A stretch of DNA of 64,000 bases, taken from assembly GCF_022637455.1 (NCBI RefSeq), contig NZ_CP093341.1:2232001-2296000 (forward strand). Reading direction: 5' to 3'. Position 1 is the first letter of the stretch. Every line of letters starts with the position of its first letter. This DNA is from Lysobacter sp. S4-A87 (lineage in GTDB: Bacteria > Pseudomonadota > Gammaproteobacteria > Xanthomonadales > Xanthomonadaceae). The notes beneath the pieces were generated by a model, which worked only from the letters and a program-made list of their open reading frames with translations, was not told where the DNA came from and did not search any database. Shown here piece by piece: positions 55,814 to 64,000 of this stretch. The translations under genes and the position numbers were made by a program.

Positions 55814-56901
55814 GCGCCCACCTCTTCCTCGATCTGCAGCGGCAACAGCAGCGTGAACACGGTGTGGCCCGGTCGCGAGCGGTAGGCCAGCGAACCGCGG
55901 TGCTCGCGCGCGACCTGTTGCGCCAGCGCCAGGCCGAGACCGCTGCCTTCGGCACGGCCGGAGACCAGTGGCAGGAACAGCTGTTCGGCCAGCTCCTCGG
56001 GAACACCGCGGCCGTCGTCGACGATCTCCAGCCGCATCGCGATCGGATGCACGGCATCGCCGATCCGCACCGCATGCTCGGCGCGCGTGCGCAGGGTGAT
56101 GTTGGCGGCGCCGGCTTCGATCGCGTTGCGCACCAGGTTCCAGACCGCCTGCACCAGGCGATCGGGGTCGCCGCCGAGCTCGGGCAGGCTTGGGTCGTAG
56201 TCGCGCACCAGGCGTACGGCCCAGCCGGCGTCGCTTTCGGCCAGGCGCAGCACGCGCTCGAGCACGGCGTGGATGTTGAGCGGCGCGTGCGGACGCGGTG
56301 GCGCCGGCGTGAGCAGCTGGTCCACCAGGGCGGTCAGCCGCTCGACTTCGCTGCCGACCAGCGCCACCAGCTCGCCGGCATCGCCGCTGCTGTTGCCGGT
56401 GTCTGCATCGATGCGCCGCGCCAGCAACTGCGCCGCGCCCTTGAGGCCGGCAAGCGGATTGCGCAGTTCGTGTGCCAGTCCCTTGAGCGATGCCGACAGC
56501 GCCGACGGCAGCAGCAGTGCCGGGTCGTCGCCGGGAAACTCGTCGACCGGATGCGCTTCGAGCAGCCAGCCGCCGTCTTCGCGGCGACTGAGCCAGACAT
56601 CGGCGAAGCATTCGTCACCATCGGCGAAGCGCAGCCGGCTACGGCGCAGGCGCAGGGGCGCATCGGCGGCCGCATCCAGGCGGCGCATGGCGTGGGCGAG
56701 ATGGCCGTCGCCGCCGTCCAGGCCGGCCAGCGGCCAGGCCACGAGCCGGCGGGCGCTGACCCCGAGCCAGCGCGAGAAGGCGGCATTGCAGCCGACGATC
56801 GCGCCTTCCTCGTCGCTCCACGCCAGCGGCGTGGTCAGGCCGTCGAGGTCGGGCCGGTCGAGGTCGGGCCGATTGGAACCAGTCGGGGCGGGCGCGGACA
56901 T
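55810..56901 (-). CDS. ntrB: nitrogen regulation histidine kinase NtrB
   Basis: 363 residues. PAS-like N-terminal domain, HisKA with H144 (GLAHELRNPLAGLKGAAQLL; 20 residues) and HATPase boxes (NLVRNAIEAGA; DDGRGVP; GSGLGLALAQQ). Cytoplasmic partner of NtrC, responding to PII. Translationally coupled to ntrC. glnA and glnK are not in the window. Confidence 0.95.
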
Positions 56902-56963
56902 TGCACCATGTTAGTGCATGAGGGCGACGTCCACGTGGGCGACTCCCCTGCGGCGGCAGGCGC

Positions 56964-57317
56964 TCAGGCGGTTTTGAACGCTGCCTCCACCGCGCCGATG
57001 CTGACCGGCTTTTGCAGGACGTCGTCGAAGCCGTTCTCGACCAGGGTCTCCATCTCTTCGGGCAGCACGGATGCGGTGTAGGCGACGATCCGCAGCGGCC
57101 CGCGCTGTTGCTGCCGCAAGGCTTGGCAGACCTCGCGTCCGTTCATGCCGGGCAGGCCGATGTCGAGCAGCACCGCGTCGAAGTGCTCGCGCTGGAAGCA
57201 CTCCAGCGCGGAAGCGCCATTTTCGCATTCCACCGTCGTCCAGCCTGCGCGCTCGAGAATGGCGCGGGCCAGCTTCCGGTTGACCAGGTCGTCATCGACT
57301 ATCAGGACGTTCGGCAT
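56964..57317 (-). CDS. single-domain response regulator (REC only)
   Basis: 117 residues, receiver only, phosphoacceptor D52 (VLLDIGLPGMNG) and conserved Lys (LQKPVS). No output domain, so it is a CheY-like relay. Starts at 57317, inside the 3' end of the upstream kinase gene (26-bp overlap). Fifth gene of the GT2/YaiO/kinase operon; ntrB follows 62 bp later. Confidence 0.9.
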   Translation of the reverse strand: MPNVLIVDDDLVNRKLARAILERAGWTTVECENGASALECFQREHFDAVLLDIGLPGMNGREVCQALRQQQRGPLRIVAYTASVLPEEMETLVENGFDDVLQKPVSIGAVEAAFKTA

Positions 57318-59079
57318 GGCTTGTGCCCTCGATGGTTGCCGCTTGCGCAGCGCCGCTGGCATCGCCTGTGCCAGGCCCGCGAAGCGGGATCCAGAACGTG
57401 ACCGCGGTGCCTTCGCCCTGCTCCGACACCACATCGATACCGCCGCCGTGCAGGGCGATCAGCTCCCTGGAGAACGCCAGGCCCAGTCCGGCGCCGGCCT
57501 GGGCCATGGAGGCCTCGTCGCGCCCCTCGCTGAAAGGCTCGAACAGATGGCTTTTGACTGTGTCGCTCATGCCGATGCCGGTATCGGACACGCGGACCAT
57601 GGCACGGTCACCCTCGGCGTACAGGTCCAGGGCGACGCGACCGGCGTTGGTGAACTTGATGGCGTTGTGCAGCAGGTTGTTCATGACTTCGCGCATTCGC
57701 ACGCCGTCGCAGATCACCTTTGCGGGAAAGCCGGCGGCAATGTCGAGGCGATACTCGAGCCCTTTGCGTGTCGCGACGATCGCGTGGGTCCTCGATACGC
57801 TCGTCGCGAGCTGGCGCAGGTCGGCTTCGCCCAGTTGCAGCTGCAGCTTTCCGTGCTTGATCTTGGTCAGGTCCAGGATCATGTTGACCAGATCCAGCAG
57901 ATGGCCGGCGCTGTCGTGGATGTATTCACCGTACTGGCGCTGATCGGCTTCACCGGCGGTGGTCTTGACCAGTTCCGAGAAGCCCAGGATGCCGTTGAGC
58001 GGCGTGCGCAGGTCATGCGAGATCCTGGCCAGGAATTCGGACTTGAATTCATTGGCTTGTCGTTCGCTTGCGACCAGCCGCTGCAACGTCCGCTTCTGGC
58101 GCCTGGCCAGCACCGCCGCCAGGATGGTCAGCATGCCCACGCCCAGCGTGAACGCCGTCGTTCCAATGAGATAGATGCGCCGGTGCCGCTCGAACTCGCG
58201 CAACGCGTCCTGGCGGGAAATGCCGACGACGATGATCAGCTGGTAGTCGCCCAGGTAGCCGCCGGACCATAGCCTCGGCACGGCATCCACCGCCGGCTGC
58301 GAGATCTGCTGGATGGTGCCGTCCTTGAGCCGGTAGATGACCGGTGTCGTCGGCCAGCGGCTCGATGGGATCGGCTTGCCCCCCACCAGCACCGCCCGCA
58401 CGCGTCCGTCCAGGCCGAGGATGGCGGCGATGTCGCGCGGCCCCAGTTCGACCGTTCCAAACTGGCGGGACATGGGGCCGACGTTGAGCCTGCGCAGGTT
58501 GGTGAGGAGCTGTTCCGGGCGGACGCTGACGATCACGGCACCGGACAGGGCGCCATCGGGCTGTCGGACCGGACGGCTGAACATGAGCATGTCCGGACGC
58601 CCGGCGTGAGCCAGCAGTGGCTTGGACACCTGCGGCCGGTCAACCACTTCCGCTGTCCACGGCAACACCGTCGACAGCCAGCCACGATCCATCGGGACCG
58701 TGCCCGCGACGGTCCGGTAGGCGGCATCTACTATGCCCACCGTCATGTCCTGCGGCCTGACATATCCGGCGCCTTGCAGCAGCCGGCGGATGTCGACTTC
58801 CGGTTTGCCGGCGACGTAGGCCTGCCGGATCACGCGCGCGACCCGGTCGAGATCATCCAGGCGGTGCTGGGTCTGTGCCGCAAACGAGCGGCTGAGACCA
58901 TTGGCCTCGCGGTAGCCCTCGACCAGCGCGCGGCTGCGGTCCTTGGCGATCTGACCGTAGGTAACGCCCCAGGCGAAGAAGATCATCAGCGGACCGACCA
59001 GCAGCATCAGCAACGCGGGATCGATCCGGCTGGTCAGGCGCCGCAGGCGCGACTCGCGGCGTGCAGGCGACTCGGCCAT
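57292..59079 (-). CDS. PDC/dCache-type sensor histidine kinase
   Basis: 595 residues. TM helix (about 21-41), periplasmic PDC-like sensor domain (about 45-300), second TM helix (303-326), coiled coil, HisKA with H about 355 (ISHDLRTPLNGILG) and HATPase (NLLHNAIKF; GTGIGM; GAGLGLAFSREL). No receiver at the C terminus. Starts 1 bp after the YaiO-like gene stop. Likely partner: the lone receiver that overlaps its 3' end. Confidence 0.92.
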   Translation of the reverse strand: MAESPARRESRLRRLTSRIDPALLMLLVGPLMIFFAWGVTYGQIAKDRSRALVEGYREANGLSRSFAAQTQHRLDDLDRVARVIRQAYVAGKPEVDIRRLLQGAGYVRPQDMTVGIVDAAYRTVAGTVPMDRGWLSTVLPWTAEVVDRPQVSKPLLAHAGRPDMLMFSRPVRQPDGALSGAVIVSVRPEQLLTNLRRLNVGPMSRQFGTVELGPRDIAAILGLDGRVRAVLVGGKPIPSSRWPTTPVIYRLKDGTIQQISQPAVDAVPRLWSGGYLGDYQLIIVVGISRQDALREFERHRRIYLIGTTAFTLGVGMLTILAAVLARRQKRTLQRLVASERQANEFKSEFLARISHDLRTPLNGILGFSELVKTTAGEADQRQYGEYIHDSAGHLLDLVNMILDLTKIKHGKLQLQLGEADLRQLATSVSRTHAIVATRKGLEYRLDIAAGFPAKVICDGVRMREVMNNLLHNAIKFTNAGRVALDLYAEGDRAMVRVSDTGIGMSDTVKSHLFEPFSEGRDEASMAQAGAGLGLAFSRELIALHGGGIDVVSEQGEGTAVTFWIPLRGPGTGDASGAAQAATIEGTSHAERPDSR

Positions 59080-59080
59080 G

Positions 59081-60394
59081 CTATTTCCACTCCACCCGCC
59101 AGCCCACGATCGCTTCGGTTTCGTCGCCCAGCGTGCGGTGTTCGATGCCGAAGGTGATGGCCTGGTGGCGCGGCAGCGGCCATACGCCGCGCACATGGGA
59201 AATGAAGTTGGACGGGTCGGTGCCGTAGCCGATGCCGCCGGTCAGTTGCAGGCGTTCGCGCTCGTAGGTCAGGTCGGCGACGTAGGCGGTCGACTTGTCC
59301 GCGAATGTCGGATCGCCGAAGTACGCGACCACGGTCGCATAGGTATGGGCCGATGTCGGCATGCTCAGGCCCAGGTGCCACAGCCGGTCGTGCGCGGGCG
59401 TGGCGCCGAACTGCTGGCGCACGCCGGCGAAGCCCTGCACGCGGCCGCCGAGCCGGTGCCCGACGTTGAGCTCGACGCGCTGTTCGTCCTGGACGCTGTC
59501 GTGTTGGCGGTACTCGTAGGCGACTTCCCAGAAGAACTGCCCGGGTACGCGCCGCATCCAGCTGACGCGGCCGGCGTTCAACGGCAGCACGGCCAGGTCC
59601 CTGGGGTCGAGCGAGATCAGCTCGCGGTCGTTGTTGACGTAGGTCGCGCGGAACACGTCACGCGCGTTGAGCGCGATTTCCAGGTCGGCGAGCAGCCGGT
59701 TGGAGTTGCCTGCCGACAGATCCTCGCGACCGGCCATCAGATCAAGCCGATAGCGCCAGCCCAGCGCAAGCTCTTCCAGGCCAGCGCGCACCTGCGGATC
59801 GTCGGGAGTTGCCGCCTGCAGCGGCTGCAGGCGCTCGCGGGCCAGGTCGTAACGCCGCTGCTGCAGGGCCACCATGGCCATTCCGGCCTGCGCTTGGCGA
59901 TCGTCCGGATCGGCGGCAAGCAGGCCGCGGTAGATCGCTTCGGCCTCGTCGGGGCGGTACTGCTGGCGCGCGACCCTGGCAAGGCCGAGTTGCGCCGGGC
60001 GTGATCCCGGATCGGCCTGCAGGACCTGATCGTAGAGAACGCGCGCCTTGTCGGGGCGTTGCTGGAATTCATGCGTGACCGCCAACTCCAGCACGGGCGC
60101 CACCTCATCCGGCGCCTGCTGGTGGGCCCGAGCCAAAGCGGCGGCGGCATCGTTCAGACGCCCGTCGTCGCGCGCACGCACGCCGGTCAGCAGGTCGACG
60201 CGGTAGTCCGTAGCGGCCAGCGCGCGGCACTGGTCCAGCATCGTGTCGATCTGCGCCGTCGGTTGCGGTTGTTGCCCCATCAGTTGCTGTGCGCGGTCGA
60301 GCTCGCACTGCGCGGCAGCGGCCGCAGGCGCAGCCGCGGGAAGCAATGGCGCGGCGCCAAGTACAGCCATCAGCGGCACGATGGCGGCCCTCAT
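59081..60394 (-). CDS. YaiO-like TPR/outer-membrane barrel protein
   Basis: 437 residues. Signal peptide (VLGAAPLLPAAAPAAAA), TPR region (about 30-200) and a C-terminal beta-barrel (about 215-437), as in E. coli YaiO and PgaA-like exopolysaccharide secretion proteins. Starts within the stop of the upstream 48-residue gene (ATGA), and ends 1 bp before the kinase. Predicted outer-membrane export or modification partner of the glycosyltransferase. Confidence 0.85.
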   Translation of the reverse strand: MRAAIVPLMAVLGAAPLLPAAAPAAAAAQCELDRAQQLMGQQPQPTAQIDTMLDQCRALAATDYRVDLLTGVRARDDGRLNDAAAALARAHQQAPDEVAPVLELAVTHEFQQRPDKARVLYDQVLQADPGSRPAQLGLARVARQQYRPDEAEAIYRGLLAADPDDRQAQAGMAMVALQQRRYDLARERLQPLQAATPDDPQVRAGLEELALGWRYRLDLMAGREDLSAGNSNRLLADLEIALNARDVFRATYVNNDRELISLDPRDLAVLPLNAGRVSWMRRVPGQFFWEVAYEYRQHDSVQDEQRVELNVGHRLGGRVQGFAGVRQQFGATPAHDRLWHLGLSMPTSAHTYATVVAYFGDPTFADKSTAYVADLTYERERLQLTGGIGYGTDPSNFISHVRGVWPLPRHQAITFGIEHRTLGDETEAIVGWRVEWK

Positions 60395-60537
60395 GGCCAG
60401 ACGCCATGACGCAGCAGGGCCAATCCCACCAGCACCGCCAGGATGGCGATCTCTGCATACAGCAGGCGTCGCTCGCGCCGGATGTCGGCCTGCAGGTCGG
60501 TGCGAAACCGGGCCGCGCGGGTATCGGGCTCGCTCAT
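60391..60537 (-). CDS. 48-residue single-TM protein
   Basis: MSEPDTRAARFRTDLQADIR then a charged stretch RRER and one TM helix (AEIAILAVLVGLALL, about 28-42), ending RHGVWP. It overlaps the stop of the glycosyltransferase gene by 4 bp and the start of the YaiO-like gene by 4 bp (ATGA at both ends). The overlaps and the open frame support a real, coupled small gene. Possibly a PgaD-like accessory to the glycosyltransferase. Confidence 0.75.
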   Translation of the reverse strand: MSEPDTRAARFRTDLQADIRRERRLLYAEIAILAVLVGLALLRHGVWP

Positions 60538-62012
60538 TCCAGTTGCCTCACCTTGCCGATCTTCACGGTCTTGTCCCAGCTGCGCTCCGCGCCACGCCAC
60601 TCGGCGACATAGGCGGCGAACGAGACAGCGCACAACACCGGGCCATAGCCGACCACCGCCAGCAGTGGACGCACCAGCCAGGCCGGTGCACCGGCGCGTT
60701 CGAGCCGGTACAGGCCCCAGCCGGCGGCCATGCAACCGCCGACCCAGGCGTACATGAACACGATGACCAAGACGCGCCAGTCCCAGGCTTCGTGCAGCGT
60801 CGGGAACGACTGCACCAGGTGGTACGCCCGGTCCGGGAAGAGCGACAGCGCCATCAGACCCAGCGACATCAGACCGGGAAAGAGGATGCCTTCCAGCCAG
60901 GCCCGCTTCGCCGTCGCCGCATCGATCAGGCACGAGAACAGCAACACGAACAGATAGACGAAGGCGTTGATCAGCCATAGCACGTGGAAGGCCCGCCATG
61001 CCCAGCCATGATGAAGCAGCAACAGGGCCAGGCACGCGGTCATGGCCGCGAGCATCAGGATCGGCGTGAGCAGGGTCGAGAACCAGATCAGCCCGAACAT
61101 CCAGCCGCCAATGCCACGGTGCGAGAACGGCCGGAACCAGGCATGGCGGAACGCCCAGGTCAGTTGCAGGTTGCCGCGCGCCCAGCGCAGGCGCTGCTTC
61201 CACAGGCTCACCAGCGCGTCGGGCTCTTCGGCCCAGACGATCGCGTTGCCGTCGAACAGCGCGCGCCGGCCACGCAGCTCGGTCAGGAACGTGGTGTAGG
61301 TGTCCTCGGCCAGCGTCGAGGTGTCGATGGCGCCGCCGATGGCGACCAGGTTCTCGCGCGAGTGCAGCTGCGCGCCGCCGGCGACGCAGGCCATCACGCC
61401 CATCACGTTCTGGGCGCGCCGCGAGGCCGCCTGCGCGGTGATGTACTCGAAGGCGATCGAGCGCGAAACGAATCCGCCAGGATCGCTGCCTTCCTTGATG
61501 TACGCCGTGACCGCGCCCACTTTCGGGTCGGCGAGGTGGCGGACCATCCTGTTCAGCGCATCTCGCGAGAACACCACGTCGGCGTCGGTGATGAGCACCG
61601 CCTCCATCCAGTCGCTGTCGAGCACGTGCGCGAGACCGAAGTTGAGCGTGTGCGCCTTGCCCTGCCCGCCCTTCTCGCGACGCAGGTGGAAGACGCTGCC
61701 GGGATAGCGCAAGGCCGCGTCACGGGCGAGCTGCGGGGTCTGGTCGGTGCTGGCGTCGTCGATCACGTAGACGCGCAACGCATCGCGCGGATAGTCCAGC
61801 GACATCATGTGCTCGATCGTGTTGGCGATCACCAGGCCTTCGTTCCAGGCCGGAATCAGCACGGCGATGCGCCGGGTTACCGGCGCGCATCTGGCGTAGT
61901 GGTTGCGCACGCCATGCACGCCCACCAGCAGGAACTGGACGAACGCCGCCAGCTGCGGCGCGGTGCCGAGGAAGACGGCGAGCACACACACCCAAACCCA
62001 GACTTCCTGCAT
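60534..62012 (-). CDS. family 2 glycosyltransferase (PgaC/YaiP-like)
   Basis: 492 residues. TM helices at about 5-30, then a GT2 catalytic domain with D85/D86 (VIDDAST), D143-A-D145 (ITDADVVFS), TED-like AEDTYTT and QRLRW (about 270), followed by five C-terminal TM helices (about 300-470). Processive synthase of a beta-linked polysaccharide, comparable to PgaC, BcsA and YaiP. First gene of the operon with the 48-residue protein, YaiO-like protein, kinase and receiver. ATG at 62012. Confidence 0.92.
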   Translation of the reverse strand: MQEVWVWVCVLAVFLGTAPQLAAFVQFLLVGVHGVRNHYARCAPVTRRIAVLIPAWNEGLVIANTIEHMMSLDYPRDALRVYVIDDASTDQTPQLARDAALRYPGSVFHLRREKGGQGKAHTLNFGLAHVLDSDWMEAVLITDADVVFSRDALNRMVRHLADPKVGAVTAYIKEGSDPGGFVSRSIAFEYITAQAASRRAQNVMGVMACVAGGAQLHSRENLVAIGGAIDTSTLAEDTYTTFLTELRGRRALFDGNAIVWAEEPDALVSLWKQRLRWARGNLQLTWAFRHAWFRPFSHRGIGGWMFGLIWFSTLLTPILMLAAMTACLALLLLHHGWAWRAFHVLWLINAFVYLFVLLFSCLIDAATAKRAWLEGILFPGLMSLGLMALSLFPDRAYHLVQSFPTLHEAWDWRVLVIVFMYAWVGGCMAAGWGLYRLERAGAPAWLVRPLLAVVGYGPVLCAVSFAAYVAEWRGAERSWDKTVKIGKVRQLE

Positions 62013-62175
62013 GCGCCTAGCCTCCGGATCGCCTGCGGGCACGCATCCGGCGATGACCGTCGGGCCTGTTTACCACAACCGTCGAATGCGGCCTGCGAAC
62101 GCCGCGACACGTGAAGGCAACCATCACAACGAAGCGGCTAGCGTTCCATCGCACCAGCTCCCGGATAACGAATCC

Positions 62176-63144
62176 ATGCGCGTGTTGGTCACCGGTGCCG
62201 GTGGTCCTGCGGCGGTCAGCGTCTGGAAATCGCTGGCCGACGAGCACGAGCTGCTGCTCGCCGACATGGACCCCGATTCGCCCGGCCTGTACCTGGTGCC
62301 GGCGCAGCGCCGTTTCCTGATTCCCCGTGGCGAGTCGGCCGAACTGGTGCCGGCATTGCTCGAACTGTGCCGCGCGCAGTCGGTGGAGGTATTGATCTCC
62401 ACGGTCGATGCCGAACTGGCCCCCGTGGCCGAAGCCGAGGCCTCCTTCGCTGCGATCGGCACGCGCGTGCCGTTGTCGCCGGCGCAGGTACTGCACCGCT
62501 GCCGCGACAAGTGGGCGCTGCTGTCGCACCTGTCCGGGAATCCGTTCGTCCCGTCGTGCGTGCAATTGTCGGCACGGACGTTGCCCGCCATCACCCGGTT
62601 TCCCTGCTTCGCCAAGCCTCGTGCAGGCTCAGGCTCGCGCGGTATTGCCCTGATCGAAAGCGCGCAGGACCTGGCCGAGCTGCCGCTGGACGATTCCTAT
62701 CTGGTGCAGGAACTGTTGCCGGGCCCGGAGTTCTCGGTCGATGTCTATGTGAGCCAGCGCGGCGAGCTGGTCGCCGCGGTTCCGCGGGAAAGGATCCGTA
62801 CCGATTCGGGCATCGCGATCACCGCACGGACCCTGCACATGCCCGAACTGATGGAGGCCGCCGCCAACATCGCCCGCACCGTGGGCATCCGTTACGTCGC
62901 CAATGTCCAGTTCAAGCAGGCCAGCGATGGCCATTACAAACTGCTGGAGATCAACCCGAGGTTCCCCGGCAGCCTGCCGTTGACGGGCGCTGCCGGAGTC
63001 GACATCCCGCGCCTGCTGATGGACGATCTGCAGGGCAAACCGTTGCCGTCCGGGCCGATGCCATTCAGGGAGATACTCATGGTCCGCTATTGGACGGAGA
63101 AGTATCTGGACCCGTCGGAATGGCAAGCGCTGTGCCGCCACTGA
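62176..63144 (+). CDS. ATP-grasp carboxylate-amine ligase-like protein
   Basis: 322 residues. An N-terminal Rossmann-like pre-ATP-grasp domain (MRVLVTGAGGPAAVSVWKSL), ATP-grasp lobes with the YLVQELLPGPEFSVDVY and IRYVANVQFKQ segments and LLEINPRFPGS (metal-binding). Family: carbamoyl-phosphate synthase/PylC-like. Substrate unknown. Divergent from the glycosyltransferase over a 163-bp spacer. The next gene overlaps its stop by 25 bp. Confidence 0.85.
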   Translation: MRVLVTGAGGPAAVSVWKSLADEHELLLADMDPDSPGLYLVPAQRRFLIPRGESAELVPALLELCRAQSVEVLISTVDAELAPVAEAEASFAAIGTRVPLSPAQVLHRCRDKWALLSHLSGNPFVPSCVQLSARTLPAITRFPCFAKPRAGSGSRGIALIESAQDLAELPLDDSYLVQELLPGPEFSVDVYVSQRGELVAAVPRERIRTDSGIAITARTLHMPELMEAAANIARTVGIRYVANVQFKQASDGHYKLLEINPRFPGSLPLTGAAGVDIPRLLMDDLQGKPLPSGPMPFREILMVRYWTEKYLDPSEWQALCRH

Positions 63145-63746
63145 GTGTCCAGCTGATACGACATGGGCAAACCACCGCCAATGCCGGCCAGGTCACGGAC
63201 AACCATTCCGACATCTGCCTGACTGCGCTGGGCGAGCAGCAGGCGCGCGAGGTGGTGGCGAAGATCCTGCATCCCCCGGACCTGATCGTGGTGTCGCCGT
63301 TCCGCCGCACCCTCGATACCGCCCAGCCCTTGATCCAGGCCCATCCGGCGACGGCCGTGGAGACCTGGCCGATCCAGGAGTTCTCCTATCTGGCCCCGGC
63401 GCGGGCGAACCGGACCAGCTACGCCGAACGCAAGCCGATGATCGCCGAGTACTGGCAGCGCGCCGATCCCGACCACGTGGATGGCGCTGAAGCAGAGTCG
63501 TTTGCGCAGTTCGTCGCGCGCCTGCAGGCATTTCACGAGCGGCTGTGGCAACAGGCCGGGCGCGTGGTGGTGTTCGGCCACGGCCAGTTCCTGCGTGCCT
63601 TCACCATCGGGCTGCGTGATGGCTTCTCGGCAACGTCCAAGGCCATGCTGGCGTTTCGCCAGGCCGAGATGTCGAAGCCGGTGCGCAACGGCGAGATCAT
63701 CGCCGTCGCGCTGCCGCCGCCGGGCGAGGTGATCGGTGGACGCTGA
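63120..63746 (+). CDS. histidine phosphatase family protein
   Basis: 208 residues. The phosphohistidine motif LIRHGQTTAN and the second His in VVFGHGQFLRAF mark a phosphoglycerate-mutase-like phosphatase. Overlaps the ATP-grasp gene by 25 bp and the Hpt gene by 11 bp, indicating one tightly packed unit. Substrate unknown; could act on a sugar phosphate or on a phosphoprotein. Confidence 0.85.
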   Translation: MASAVPPLSVQLIRHGQTTANAGQVTDNHSDICLTALGEQQAREVVAKILHPPDLIVVSPFRRTLDTAQPLIQAHPATAVETWPIQEFSYLAPARANRTSYAERKPMIAEYWQRADPDHVDGAEAESFAQFVARLQAFHERLWQQAGRVVVFGHGQFLRAFTIGLRDGFSATSKAMLAFRQAEMSKPVRNGEIIAVALPPPGEVIGGR

Positions 63747-64000
63747 TGGCGACCTGGATCTGGCGTCGGCCGCGCGCCTGCTGGGAGATGCCGCGCTGGT
63801 GCCGTTGGTGGTTGACGCGTTCGCCACGTCCGCACCGCCACTGCTGGCGCAGCTCAGGCAACGCATCGTGGCGAACGACGAAGCCGAGGTGCGGCGTCAC
63901 CTGCACCGGTTGACGCCAACGTTGGCGCTGCTGGCCGGCGGTGACCTTCAGGACCAGTGCGGACAGGTATTCTCGATGTGGCACGCGCCGCGGACGGCCG
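63736..64000 (+). CDS. Hpt (histidine phosphotransfer) protein, cut by window edge
   Basis: 88 codons present, GTG start at 63736. A four-helix-type sequence with the phosphoacceptor-like His in RRHLHRLTPTLALLAGG. Reads as an Hpt domain, the class that links two receivers in a phosphorelay. The protein runs beyond the window, so size and any further domain are unknown. Overlaps the phosphatase stop. Confidence 0.7.
   Translation, partial: MDADGDLDLASAARLLGDAALVPLVVDAFATSAPPLLAQLRQRIVANDEAEVRRHLHRLTPTLALLAGGDLQDQCGQVFSMWHAPRTA

Overview
The window is a high-GC gammaproteobacterial chromosome segment, most like the Xanthomonadaceae (Lysobacter/Xanthomonas/Stenotrophomonas side). The evidence is a cGMP/c-di-GMP gene pair like XC_0250/XC_0249 of Xanthomonas campestris, an NHLP-related peptide gene of a type known from this family, a full set of oleABCD olefin genes very close to those of X. 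campestris, two Ax21-family outer-membrane proteins, and a GTAG-type (SMAG-like) REP element. No tRNA, rRNA, insertion sequence, phage or CRISPR array was seen. These identifications come from reading the sequence and from memory of the families; no search was run.

Layout. 0.1-4.1 kb: small RiPP-precursor-like peptide, convergent with a class III nucleotide cyclase/TPR protein that follows a cNMP-binding GGDEF protein. 4.3-8.4 kb: glyoxylate shunt aceB-aceA with a divergent LysR regulator. 8.5-13 kb: acyltransferase, arfB, truC, ubiJ-ubiB and a 52-residue DUF1328 membrane protein. 13-25.4 kb: oleD, oleC, oleB and, 7 kb away, oleA, all on the minus strand. Between them lie a YkgJ-like gene, a two-TM protein, a proline-repeat autotransporter, a vanadium-haloperoxidase-like protein, an alcohol dehydrogenase, a YCII-like gene remnant and a degenerate glycerophosphodiesterase. 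25.5-30.4 kb: DUF4156 lipoprotein, M16 protease, SDR, trmL. 30.4-42 kb: a chaperone-usher fimbrial cluster with two tandem pilin genes, a NarL-type response regulator and a divergent 1458-residue BvgS-like hybrid kinase. 42-44 kb: two Ax21-like barrels. 43.7-54.2 kb: gpsA, secB, rhodanese, thioesterase, hemD-hemX-hemY, fadI, GNAT, sodC and small unknowns. 54.4-56.9 kb: ntrB-ntrC. 57-64 kb: a very tightly packed operon of glycosyltransferase, 48-residue membrane protein, YaiO-like TPR/barrel protein, histidine kinase and lone receiver, divergent from an ATP-grasp protein, a histidine phosphatase and an Hpt protein cut by the window edge.

How the genes work together. The left end looks like a cGMP-to-c-di-GMP relay linked to a peptide of unknown fate. 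The fimbrial cluster and its kinase/regulator share a near-identical 14-15 bp motif in their upstream regions, which suggests that the regulator controls both. The right end is the best candidate for an undescribed system: a predicted exopolysaccharide synthase/exporter translationally coupled to its own phosphorelay, with the missing phosphotransfer domain encoded on the divergent arm.
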